Assembly (NCBI RefSeq): GCF_907164915.1
Contig: NW_025919560.1
Span: 62,001-126,000 of the forward strand
Direction of reading: 5' to 3'
Origin: Impatiens glandulifera
Lineage: Eukaryota; Streptophyta; Magnoliopsida; Ericales; Balsaminaceae
Length of the DNA: 64,000 nucleotides
The notes below the pieces were generated by a model that saw only the letters and a program-made list of their open reading frames with translations, did not search any database and was not told the origin of the DNA. Both the position numbers and the translations under genes were made by a program. The number at the start of each line of letters is the position of its first letter. Within the stretch, counting starts at the first letter, position 1. Positions 34,921 through 44,413 of this stretch are shown in pieces.

Positions 34921-35125
34921 TCCACTGAAGTGATGCATCTGGATCAAAGAGGTTGGACCTAAACTGCAAATACATTGTCATAAAAATGAATCACATTAAT
35001 TAATATAATCAAAGTTTAAGAACTAGGGTTTTTTTTATATATATATATTAATTATTAAACAAAATATAATTTACCCCGAGCTTAGACTTCCCAGGGCAGT
35101 CCGGACAGGGCTTGCAATTCACCCA
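34921..35125 (-). other. Downstream region of the peptide gene with second-exon and satellite-core segments
   Basis: On the minus strand, 35125-35074 reads AATTGCAAGCCCTGTCCGG and on to AAGTCTAAGCTCGGGGTAAA (NCKPCPDCPGKSKLG in one frame), ending at a donor-like G|GTAAAT. A (TA)n-containing intron-like stretch follows. Then comes TATTTGCAG|TTTAGGTCC at about 34966 and ATGCATCACTTCAGTG, which is the core of the satellite unit. This may be exon 2 and exon 3 of the gene at 35241-35600, although the upstream reading stops before them. Confidence 0.45.
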
Positions 35126-35240
35126 ATTTGAACATGTAGCTTTCTTGGAGGAGACCCCAATTTAATTGTCGTGTAATATAACCTGTATTAATTAATTAAT
35201 GTAATTAGAAGATATCATATTATTAAATATTAACAATTAA

Positions 35241-35600
35241 TCAATACCCGTCAAAATAGGGGTCACGGAATGTTCCCAGAAGCGTGATCTTTGGAATGCC
35301 TCCAAACAAGATATGTGCATTTCTGATATGATCACGATATCTGAGCGGCAACGGCTCCTCGGCGTGGTGGTGGTGGTGGTGCGTAGAAACGACCTTATCT
35401 ATAGTTAGAAATCTGTGTCCGACCTGGTGGAGGTGCGCAGAAACAACCTTAACTATAGTTAGAACTATGTGTCCCACCTGGTGGTGGTGCGCAGAAACAA
35501 CCTTATCTATAGTTAGAACACTGTGTCCGACCGTGGTGTAGCCTGCTAAGAACATTGCGGCTAAAAGAACCACTAAAACCAATACAAATCTTCTGAACAT
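35241..35600 (-). CDS. Secreted His-rich peptide with three 18-residue repeats (copy B)
   Basis: A 119-residue protein starts at 35600 and ends at 35241. Residues 1-23 (MFRRFVLVLVVLLAAMFLAG...) form a typical signal peptide. Residues 24-79 are three tandem repeats of the form VGHxxLTIdKVVSaHhHq, the last running into six histidines. Residues 80-119 carry the conserved tail RNAHILFGGIPKITLLG..DPYFDGY. The DNA repeat is 54 bp (35380-35541), so it grew by in-frame duplication. Relics at 5465-5665 and 49355-49465 keep the tail, and the first of these has only one repeat. A TATA box at 35660-35667 and a short leader support expression. The product would be secreted; the His clusters could bind metal ions, but that is inference. 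I do not recognise the family. It may be spliced to the exon-like block downstream. Confidence 0.65.
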   Translation of the reverse strand: MFRRFVLVLVVLLAAMFLAGYTTVGHSVLTIDKVVSAHHHQVGHIVLTIVKVVSAHLHQVGHRFLTIDKVVSTHHHHHHAEEPLPLRYRDHIRNAHILFGGIPKITLLGTFRDPYFDGY

Positions 35601-35659
35601 TTTAATTACTTAGAGAGAAGGATGGTGTGAGTGAATGAGTGATTCAAACAAAGGTCCTA

Positions 35660-35667
35660 ATTTTATA
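35660..35667 (-). promoter_or_regulatory. TATA box of the His-rich peptide gene
   Basis: The minus strand reads TATAAAAT, 60-67 bp upstream of the ATG at 35600. With a start site about 30 bp downstream, the leader would be about 30 bases (ending TAAGTAATTAAA before the ATG). Confidence 0.6.
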
Positions 35668-35669
35668 CT

Positions 35670-36229
35670 AAAATTTTAAGGTCTTGTTTGATAAGAGTTC
35701 ATAAACAATTTACTATTCTCAAAATTATTTTTTTATCAATTAAATCAAATAAGTTATCAACCAAAATATTAAAATTATTATTAAATACTAATACTCTTAA
35801 TTCTTTCATTAATAATTTAATTTTTCATAATTTTATATCAAATAAAATTATATAAATAATCAAATCCAAATCAGACTTAAAGAATGAGTATTTGTCATCA
35901 TAGTGAAAGAATTATTAATTATTATAATTATATCAATTAAAACAAGAAATAAATGTGACAATGAAATGAAAATGTACCAAAAAAGCAGGCAGAGTTGGTT
36001 TCTTTTTCTTTTTACTATTTTCTTTGGAAAGTAATTTTTAATTTAACAAATATTTATATATATTACTTTAACTGATCCTGCCTAAAGAAAGCATAAGAGC
36101 TTCCCAATTAATTTAAAAAGATATGATAGAGTATGAATTTCTTTTACTATAGTTTAAATAATTATAATAGTAATAATAATTAATAATTCTAAAGACATGT
36201 GAATGATAAAAAAATCTTAATTTAGAAAA

Positions 36230-36272
<43 letters not shown>

Positions 36273-36451
36273 TACAAATAAATAAGAAAAAATAACAGTC
36301 ATAATTAATAAAAACCCAATTTTGAATATTGGTACTAGTTAGGATTATTTGAAAATATTTTTAACTATAGTTATTTAATTATTATTACTATTATAATTAT
36401 AATTAGAAGGATTGAAAAATATAACAAAATATCATTAATTGTTAATTTGAA

Positions 36452-36505
<54 letters not shown>

Positions 36506-37216
36506 TGGTATTAGAAGGATTAAAAATATTTGATAGAATTATTTATTGACTTAAACTATCCCTAAATCGTTAAAATTTTGATGAGAAAATTGAAAAACTT
36601 GTGTTCATCAGTTATAATAATAAATCTATAAAAGAAGAAAATTTTTTTAATTTATTTCATTTGAATAACACATGAAATGAAAGTGTATATATCTTCGCTT
36701 TAACTCCTAATACATAAATTAGTTTTTATATGAACGTGGATTCAAGTCCCAACCTAAAGAAAGATTTTGCATGTGAAACACTTTACTAACCGTTAAAAAT
36801 AACCGGAAGAAAAAAAATATAAAAAATAACTGTACAATCATTTCTCTCCAACATAATCTAACATAACTGTACAAAAAAAAAATATGACTTGTCAAAATGA
36901 TGAAATATCTTAGCTAGCAACCTTAGGATATAAAGGCATACTAGTATATATATAAAATAAAAATAAAAATAAATAAGAAAAGGATATATGGCAATGGTGA
37001 CGAAGTCTAATCTTAGACTAGTACTGGAAAGCACCCTAGGATATAAGAGCATGCTTGATTTTGATTTGATTTTATAAATATAGTTTAATAAAAAAAATTA
37101 TTAGAATTTTAATTAATTGAATTAATATAATGTATTTTTTTTTTTATATTTTAACTGAATGATGATATTGTTAAAATAAAATAAGACCGATAAAATTTGA
37201 CTAATTTTTTTTTCTT

Positions 37217-37263
<47 letters not shown>

Positions 37264-37743
37264 CCTTAATTAGATTATACTTTCAACTAATTTAAGATAT
37301 ATTTTCATCATTTAAAAGTAAAAAATCAAATATGTATATATTATTTGACCATGAATTGATCATACAATTTGTATGAAGATTTTACACAATTCTCGTCAAA
37401 CTCTTTATAACTTTGCATTTGATTTTATGAAAGATTTCAAATCATAATACATTATCTTTTAGCCTCAAATTGAAATTTTAAAATACTTTAGCAACTAATA
37501 AAAAAAAAATTGATCAAGTGCTTTTATTTGAAAAAAAAAATATAGAAATTTTCAAAAAACTATAAAAAAAAATAAAATAACTTGGATAGACGTGCCTAAT
37601 ATTTTATTATTTACTATTTGAAAATGACATTTAATTTCTCTTTCTAATCTTTAACTTTGTAGTCACACTTTTGTATGTCTATCATCAAATAAGGAATTAT
37701 GGCTCACATGCAATATCTTTTTTTTTTGGATTGGGACTTGTAA

Positions 37744-37787
<44 letters not shown>

Positions 37788-38570
37788 CTAATTTATGTAA
37801 TTATAAATTAAGCCCAATATGCACTTTTATTTAATGTTTATTCAAATTAAATTAATTTACCTTTCTTCTTTTATGAATTTATCATTATAACTAAAAGTTC
37901 TCTAATTTTCTCATAAAACATTTCACTCCACAGATTAGAGAGGATCTCTTAAATACTTACTTGTTAATCGACCATTTATTAATGTTGTGGCTAGGAAGAC
38001 TTTTTAATAACTTATATTATAATCCTAAATAATATGTCATGAAATTATTATTATTATTATATACAAATCAAAACTCATTTTTAAATTACATATAAAGTAA
38101 GTAATATTGTGAAGAGATAGTGCAGTACCTTATAGGCTTGTAGCATTATATACATGTTAGAAACCACCAACCATTAATATTTTTCTATTAGTAGTTTCTT
38201 GTTTATTTATATATACTAATTTAATAACATAAAATTTTAATGCAAATTTGAATTAAGGAGACATTTTACCAATTAGAAAATCGAATAAGCAACTCCTTTA
38301 ATCTTTTTAATATTGGGAAAACAAAAAATTAAATTATTTGATATATGGAATATTGGAAGAGAAAATAATAAATGTCACTCAAACTCAATTATTTATCTAA
38401 CCAAATAAACGTATTGATTTAGGAGATTGTAAAATAAAGTTTGATATTTAATTAAATATAATCATTCTAAACAAACAAACAAGTTTAATTATAAATAAAA
38501 TTTAAAATAGAAAAGCTGATTTATTTCCTTATTTATCTTATGTTCTATTTTTTTAACCTCATTCGTCATT
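35670..38570. other. AT-rich intergenic DNA with four (TA)n runs
   Basis: (TA)n runs lie at 36235-36270, 36453-36500, 37221-37253 and 37747-37783. The segment 37360-37540 (TGTATGAAGATTTTACACAA..TTTAGCCTCAAATTGAAATT..TTGATCAAGTGCT) matches 49960-50310 in diverged form, so part of the peptide-gene neighbourhood is shared. No gene is seen. Confidence 0.5.
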
Positions 38571-38577
38571 TACAGAA

Positions 38578-38663
38578 ATGCAGAATAATAATAGACTGGC
38601 AATGGTTGCTTTTATATTTTTCATAAGCACCTTCTCCAACGTTTGGCCTGATATCACTTCAGG
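38578..38663 (+). pseudogene. Isolated signal-peptide exon of a small secreted protein
   Basis: From the ATG at 38578 the reading is MQNNNRLAMVAFIFFISTFS, then NVWPDITS, followed by a good donor CAG|GTTAGT at 38663. The hydrophobic stretch VAFIFFISTF followed by a polar part is typical of a first exon of small secreted plant peptides. I found no matching second exon in the following 1 kb; the copia relic and the satellite block lie there. The gene may have been cut by these insertions. Confidence 0.4.
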
Positions 38664-39269
38664 TTAGTCCTTGAAATTTAGACAAATTTAAATGATATAA
38701 TTGAAATAACTTAGAAATGGAAAAAATAATGATTTTTAATAATTTCGTGAAAGTGAGATTTTTTTAAAAGATTTAAATGTATTTAAATATATAAATAAAA
38801 TAAAATAATAATAATTTAAAATAAAAAATATTTTAATATTTTAGTTAATAATTAATTGATTTGATAAATTAGAAAATAGTGAAATAATGTTTTATTTTTT
38901 TTAATTATTTGAATACCCAAAACCGAATAAATTAGAGAATAGTGAAATAATGTTTTATTTTTAATTAGAGAATAGTGAAATAATGTTTTATTTTTTAAAA
39001 TATTTTATATGTTAGAATGAGATACTTAGGAAAAGTTCTAAAGTCAAACATAAATCTACATGGGATTATCATGTTTATATGAATAACTTGCTTATACATC
39101 ATAAACTAAAAAAAATCAGTAAATCATTCTAAGCCTACTATTTTTACCTCATACCATACATCACAAACCTATACATACCACACTTCTTCATGCTTAAATT
39201 ACTCGTATATGTTCTTAGAAAATGTTTTTATTTTACATTAACCAAATCATATGATCAAGCCAATAAAAA

Positions 39270-39735
39270 TAAGAAATGGGTTGATGCAATGAAAGCAAAG
39301 TTAGATGCTCTAAAAAAACCAAAGTTAGGTATTGACTAAGAGAACGTAAAAAAGCTATTAAATCTATAAGCTGAAGTTAAATGTTGATGGAACAATTAAC
39401 AAGCACAAAATAAGGTTAGTGACTAAAGATTTGTTTTTGCAAAAAGAGGGTGTTAATTATAATGAATGTTTTTCCCATGTATGTTGTTAAACTTGTTATA
39501 GTTGTATGCTGTTAACACTAACTATGGCCAAAAATTGGTATTAATACCAAGTTGATATTAATAATATTTTTCTACATAGGTATTTAGAAAAAGAAGTTTA
39601 TATGGTCTTTCCTTTTGGATATAATCCAGATACTCCTTAACCAGGTATGTAAAAAGTATATGGCCTTAAACAAACAATTAGTTAAGTATATGACCTTAAA
39701 CAAAGATCTAGTTAGGATAACCAAGAATTTAGTGG
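39270..39735 (+). pseudogene. Degenerate copia reverse transcriptase
   Basis: With frameshifts and stops the plus strand reads KWVDAMKAKLDALKKPK, then NVDGTINKHKIRLVTKDLFL, QKEGVNYNECFSHV, QVDINNIFLHRYLEKEVYMV and FPFGYNP. This is the N-terminal half of a copia-type reverse transcriptase. The YVDD region is absent. No LTRs were found, so only this internal piece survives. Confidence 0.8.
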
Positions 39736-39797
39736 AAAACTTTTGAATTTTATTTTATTCAATCTCAATTGATAACTGTTTGATTTGTTAAGAAAAA

Positions 39798-40958
39798 TTA
39801 GCTTCTCAACTTAATATTCCTACTATTTTTTTACATTGCTTCAGAAGAGATGGCAATGATACACTAGTCTGGGTTAATTTGATCATGATGATGCATATAT
39901 TGTGTATACTCCTCTCGTTCTACATCGTGCTCATCGTGCTGACACATGTAATTCTTCACTTTCTTAATTTGCAAAAACTAATTTGTTTTGATGATTAAGA
40001 AATAAGTTATATATAAAACATAAACGCATGCATAGAGATTCATTAAACATTTATTTATTTTTAACTATATTAATTTTAGCAAGAATTCATTGTATAGTTC
40101 AGATCTTAAGAGTATAAATGTCAAAGGAAAATCATTACTTAGAATCATTGAATTATCTCGTACGGAAAGGATATGACGCATTTATAAATGTTGTGAGCAT
40201 ATATAAATGCATCTTTTTTCACATTTAATGTATGATTTGTGGATTTCATGCTAAATTATCTTATCAGGTAACATTTTATAGACAAATAATGAAGTTGCAC
40301 AATATGCAACACTTATGAACTATAATAAAATCATATGTTATAAGATTTCGAGCATGTATTATTTTTACTATATAGTAAATATGGTCAATGTATTTGCAGT
40401 TTAGGCCTAATCTCTTCGATGTAGATAGGTCGTCCTTAGCAAAATCGGTACTATGTTTTGATGAAACATGCATCACTTCAGTGAGTCCAATGTAATAATG
40501 AGAGTGTTCTACACCATTTTCCAAAGGATTATGTAGATAGAAGGGACTCCTGCGATTATTATTTAACCGACTTGTTTGAATTTGATTATGTTATGGCACA
40601 TAATCTTTTTTGGATAATTAGCTAATTAAATTACATAAAATATTATTCTCATTTGTTAATTAGTTTTTCCATGTAATAATTAGTTTTATATTATTAATTA
40701 TCATTCGTGCTTGTTTAATGTATTATTTCTTCTTATTATTATGTTGGTCTCTCCCTCCTACTGCACCGTGACGACACTTTCTTAATTTGCACGACTAAAT
40801 TGTTTTAATGATTAAGAAATATGTTATTTGAAGAATAAATGCATGTACAGATAGATCAATTAAATATTTATTTTTTTGAACTATATTAATTTTATCAACG
40901 ACTTGTACAATATATAGTTTAGACATTAAGAGTGTAACCGTCAAAGTAAAATAATGAG
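39798..40958 (-). repeat. Inverted block of satellite units
   Basis: On the minus strand the block follows the same order as the arrays at 2198-5350 and 51705-64000. It includes the GACTAGTGT..TCA segment, the TTAAGATCTGAACTATA segment and the core with a short open reading (40524-40276) ending HKCCILCNFIICL. It has one core and roughly one and a half units. It lies directly after the copia relic and is opposite in direction to both larger arrays. Confidence 0.88.
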
Positions 40959-40959
40959 C

Positions 40960-42825
40960 GAAATGAAAATAAGGGAGAGTCAAATCGAAGCAGAAAAGAT
41001 GCAAATGAAAAAAAGAACGAAAAAATATGAAAAAGAAATGGAATTCTTAATGAGACAGTATCAACTCCTCCTCCCCCTATCTAATTCTAGTTAGTAATAC
41101 GTTTTGATTAGTAGTACATTTTATTTCGACTGATAACAGGTTTATGGATGATTGGGTACGTTTTAATTCGACTTATAACAGGTTGTTTGAATGATTGGTT
41201 TGCACTAATAAAATATCAGGCAATAGCAACGGAATTTGGCGACAGTATAACATTACAGTGGTTGTTTGACAAAATAAATTAAAAAATAAAACTATTTATC
41301 CATAGCAACGGCTATTTTATCCCGTTGCCATTCCTTTTATAAAGAAATTTTTAATAGGTATTTTTAACTTTAAATCAGAAACCTAAATCCTCTTACCATT
41401 TCATTCTTAGTTATCAGCGAGAGAGGAATGGACTCCATTCGCTAGCATCCAAACATTTTTCTGCCTCTTTTGATCTCCAATCTAAGATTCTAGTTCCAAT
41501 CTTTCGCCAATGCCGTCTTTATCAGGTGAGCAGCAATTTGTGTCAGTTTCTTCTAAACGATTGAACTGAATGTGATACTTATTTTGATCTAGACAGAAGA
41601 AATGAAAGAATTGAGTGCTTCCTGTTTATCATCATTTTAGATATACGGTTGAAGAATTGGCTGATTTAAATCCTGCTTTATCAAAAGCAATTAATACAAT
41701 ACTTCAGGTAAATTAATCATCCTGCGAATTCATTGAGACTCTCATTTCTTTTTGTTTAATTTGTTAGTCTATCTGAAATCACTTCAAGAGTGATCTCTAT
41801 GCAAAGAAGCCATTAAAAAGATTTAAGGTATTATGTGTTTCAAACCAGTATTAGTATCCGTTTAGCCTCTAATTTCTCTTCATATGAAATTAAATATTAG
41901 TTTTTTGTTATGTGCAGAGCTACAAAATATCAAAATGAGATAGAAGAAGAAAATGAGTGATTCTTTTTCCAATTTATCTGAGAGTAAGTATTTGGTTCAC
42001 ATCCATTGTTTTATGTTTATTTATTGGAATGATTACAAATTATATAATTACCTGTGCTTATTTGGTGGGATGCCCGTGGATAAATTCTTCATTGACTCTT
42101 GCATTAACTTCAATACTCTGTCCTCCACTTATTAGTGTTCATCATTAGAGTTTGGATCATCTAGTGTACTAGAGAATGTCTTGTTTAATAGCAGGAGCCG
42201 GGAGGGCAACTTAAGAACTAGGAGTTATCCCAATAACATTTGCTTACAATCAGGTAACAACAACTTTACTATGACAAGATGAAGGCACAAACTAGATGTG
42301 ATGTAGGAACAAAAGAATCAATAATGTTTCCTAACCAAGATGAAGGCACAAACTAGAAGTGAAAAGTTCACATTTTACTCGTTCGTTTGCACCTGCTGAT
42401 AGAAAATAATTTATTAGAGTCTCTAGAATTTCGAATCTGTCTTAAAATTTTACTTGATCATATAAAATTTTACTTGATCATATATTTGAGGCTCAGAGTT
42501 CTTCTTCTTCAAACTGTCAAGCAGTTGACGCCCAAGAGAATTCAAAATTCGTCAACTACAGCGATTTCTTCCACGATCAATGCCGAGGCATCCATCTTTG
42601 AGATTTAGCCTCCCCACGATCATTAGAATCATAAAGAGCTCAGGATCGTGCCTTCCCCACGACCAGAAGGTGGTCGCCTGCCGCTACGCATGCCGGATGC
42701 ACCGAGTTCGCCGACGACTTCAAGAACCACAGACAAGGCTCCAAATAGCTCCGGATTTGATTCAAAACTCCTCTATAATGAATTAGAATCTAGTTGGGAG
42801 ATGATTTAGGCGTTGTTGTTCTTGA
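40960..42825. other. Unclassified region with exon-like pieces
   Basis: Around 41380-41700 there is a leader-like stretch, a possible start with donor (ATGCCGTCTTTATCAG|GTGAGC at about 41509-41525) and an exon-like stretch, TATACGGTTGAAGAATTGGC (YTVEELADLNPALSKAI), with donor CAG|GTAAAT near 41707. I do not recognise the protein. Short duplications occur at 42443-42485 (20 bp twice) and around 42282-42355 (AAGATGAAGGCACAAACTAGA twice). The part at 42490-42800 is richer in G+C but has no recognised coding content. GCAACGG repeats near 41230-41330 hint at another DNA element. Confidence 0.35.
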
Positions 42826-43100
42826 CACAACTAAAAAGGAGGGGTTTTACCGAAAGTTTTTTCCGACAAATGTATAAATCTTTTTTCGACAAATATATAA
42901 ATCTTTCGGTATAAATTTTTCGGTATTTAAAGGTAATGCCTAAAGAATTACCCAATTCTTTCGGTATTAACCCTTTCTAACACTTTAAGAATTTCTGGGT
43001 AATTAAGCCCAAAGCCGAAAGAATCTGGTAAATCTATCGATTTTGGCACCAAATACCGAAAGATTATCTCCAATTCTCTCGGTAATAGTCTTCTTCACTA
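42826..43100. mobile_element. CACTA-like subterminal region (remnant)
   Basis: CACAACTAAAAAGGAGGGG at 42826 resembles the CACTACAAGAAAA-type end of plant CACTA elements with changes. It is followed by at least seven copies, in both orientations, of TACCGAAAG/CTTTCGGTA or close variants up to about 43085. Such dense short repeats are typical of CACTA subterminal regions. The opposite end and any transposase are absent. Confidence 0.45.
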
Positions 43101-43189
43101 ATTTATTTTTCCCTTTTCTAAGTGGTGTTTTGGTTTTAAGTATATAGATCTTGTTTAATTATCTAAACATATCAATTTCCAAGTATATA

Positions 43190-43405
43190 TGGATTGTGAT
43201 TGAATTTATAAGTATAAGTTTGTGTTTAAATTCGAGTCTTTTGAGCCGAACTCGAACAGATGGTTATATAATTTAGCCGAGTTCGATCTTAATATTGAAA
43301 GCTCGATCGAGCTTGAGCCGAGCCAATAAAAAAACGAGTCGAGCCGAACTCGAGCCAAGGCTAGTTCGAGCTCGGCTCGTTTACATCCCTAATTCAATCA
43401 TTAAC
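43190..43405. repeat. Dispersed repeat with hAT-like end
   Basis: A stretch rich in GAGCCGA/TCGAGC phrases ends GAGCTCGGCTCGTTTACATC followed by CCTA. Repeats of this type (ends like TAGGGATGTAAACGAGCC) are common in plants and are often assigned to hAT-like elements. Only one end is seen here. Confidence 0.45.
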
Positions 43406-43854
43406 AATCAGCTAGGGTATACCAAAAAATAATATGCAATAATGATAATCAACAATTGAAACGAGAACCAAAATGAACCTTGAAGTAAAGCTTAAAATCA
43501 AAAAATAATCCAAAATTAAATAGCTAAACAATTATACAACGCATCTAGGCTTCAAGAACATACCAAATATTACCTAAAGATGTAGAATAAGAAGATAAAA
43601 TGCACAAAAGTGGGAAGAACAAGCTCTTGGTCGGAGTTCCTTCACCAGAAATGAAATCTCTTGCCTCGATTAATCGGAGCACTTAAGGGCGGTTACGAGA
43701 TTTCTCTCTCTTAGAGTTGTATAGCTTATAATTTTTAGCCATTTTTGAACCAAAATGCCCAATTTATATTGACTGTGGACGATGAATTTGATATTTCAAG
43801 TATAAGTGGGATTTTCGGTTAAAACAAAAATTGGGCTTAGTTTCTTAACCATTT
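43406..43854. other. Flank of the young copia element, no gene recognised
   Basis: Together with 48402-49340 this formed one continuous sequence before the insertion (ATTTATGCT joined to ATTCTTGTGC). A moderately complex part at 43600-43740 has no recognisable coding content. Confidence 0.45.
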
Positions 43855-43859
43855 ATGCT

Positions 43860-44151
43860 TGTTAGAAATTAAAGTAATAATAATAATTAAGGAGTCTTTG
43901 GTTGTTAAAGAGCCTCTTGGATTGTCCAAGACTCTTGATATTATCTAATAAATGAGACTCTTCATGTCTCTTAGTTTAAGAGTCTTAGTTATGTTTATTT
44001 TATTTAAGGATTGTAATCGTATTATTTTCTATCAAGTTCAATAGACAGATTATCCTTCCAGTTTTGCTTTTCATTCTCTAAATTTTCTATTCACTTTTAT
44101 ATATATTCTTCACTGTTCGATCATCGAGGTCCTGGTTGTGACTTCGTTACA
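43860..44151 (+). repeat. 5' LTR
   Basis: Starts TGTTAGAAATTAAAG and ends CTTCGTTACA. It contains TATATATATT-type promoter sequence near 44098. The upstream flank ATGCT is the target duplication. Confidence 0.97.
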
Positions 44152-44163
44152 TGGTATCAGAGC
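44152..44163 (+). promoter_or_regulatory. Primer binding site (initiator tRNA-Met)
   Basis: TGGTATCAGAGC follows the LTR without a gap. It primes minus-strand DNA synthesis in this family. Confidence 0.97.
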
Positions 44164-44203
44164 TTTGGTAATATTGTTGAAGTAGATATCGTTGTTATTC
44201 GAT

Positions 44204-44410
44204 ATGGAAAGTGGTGGTCGTGTAGCTGGACTCGGTTTGGAGTTGTTAAACCAGTCAAACTACCGGATATGGAAAACTTGTATGGAATCGTACCTGGTTG
44301 GGGAAGATTTGTGGGACATCGTCGTAGACGATGATGATGTAGCTCTTGAGGATGTTGCTGAAAATGCGGAAGCATCGAAGAAGCGGAAGAGACTCAACGC
44401 GAAGGCATAA
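44204..44410 (+). pseudogene. Gag N-terminus, ended by an in-frame stop
   Basis: From the ATG at 44204 the reading is MESGGRVAGLGLELLNQSNY, then RIWKTCMESYLVGEDLWDIV, typical of the N-terminal domain of copia gag. Codon 69 is TAA (44408-44410). The same frame continues at once as the long reading that follows (FVLKRSISHNLFEHI). A possible earlier ATG at 44192 adds four residues. The stop separates the gag N-terminus from the rest, so the normal polyprotein cannot be made from this copy without readthrough. Confidence 0.93.
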
Positions 44411-44413
44411 TTT

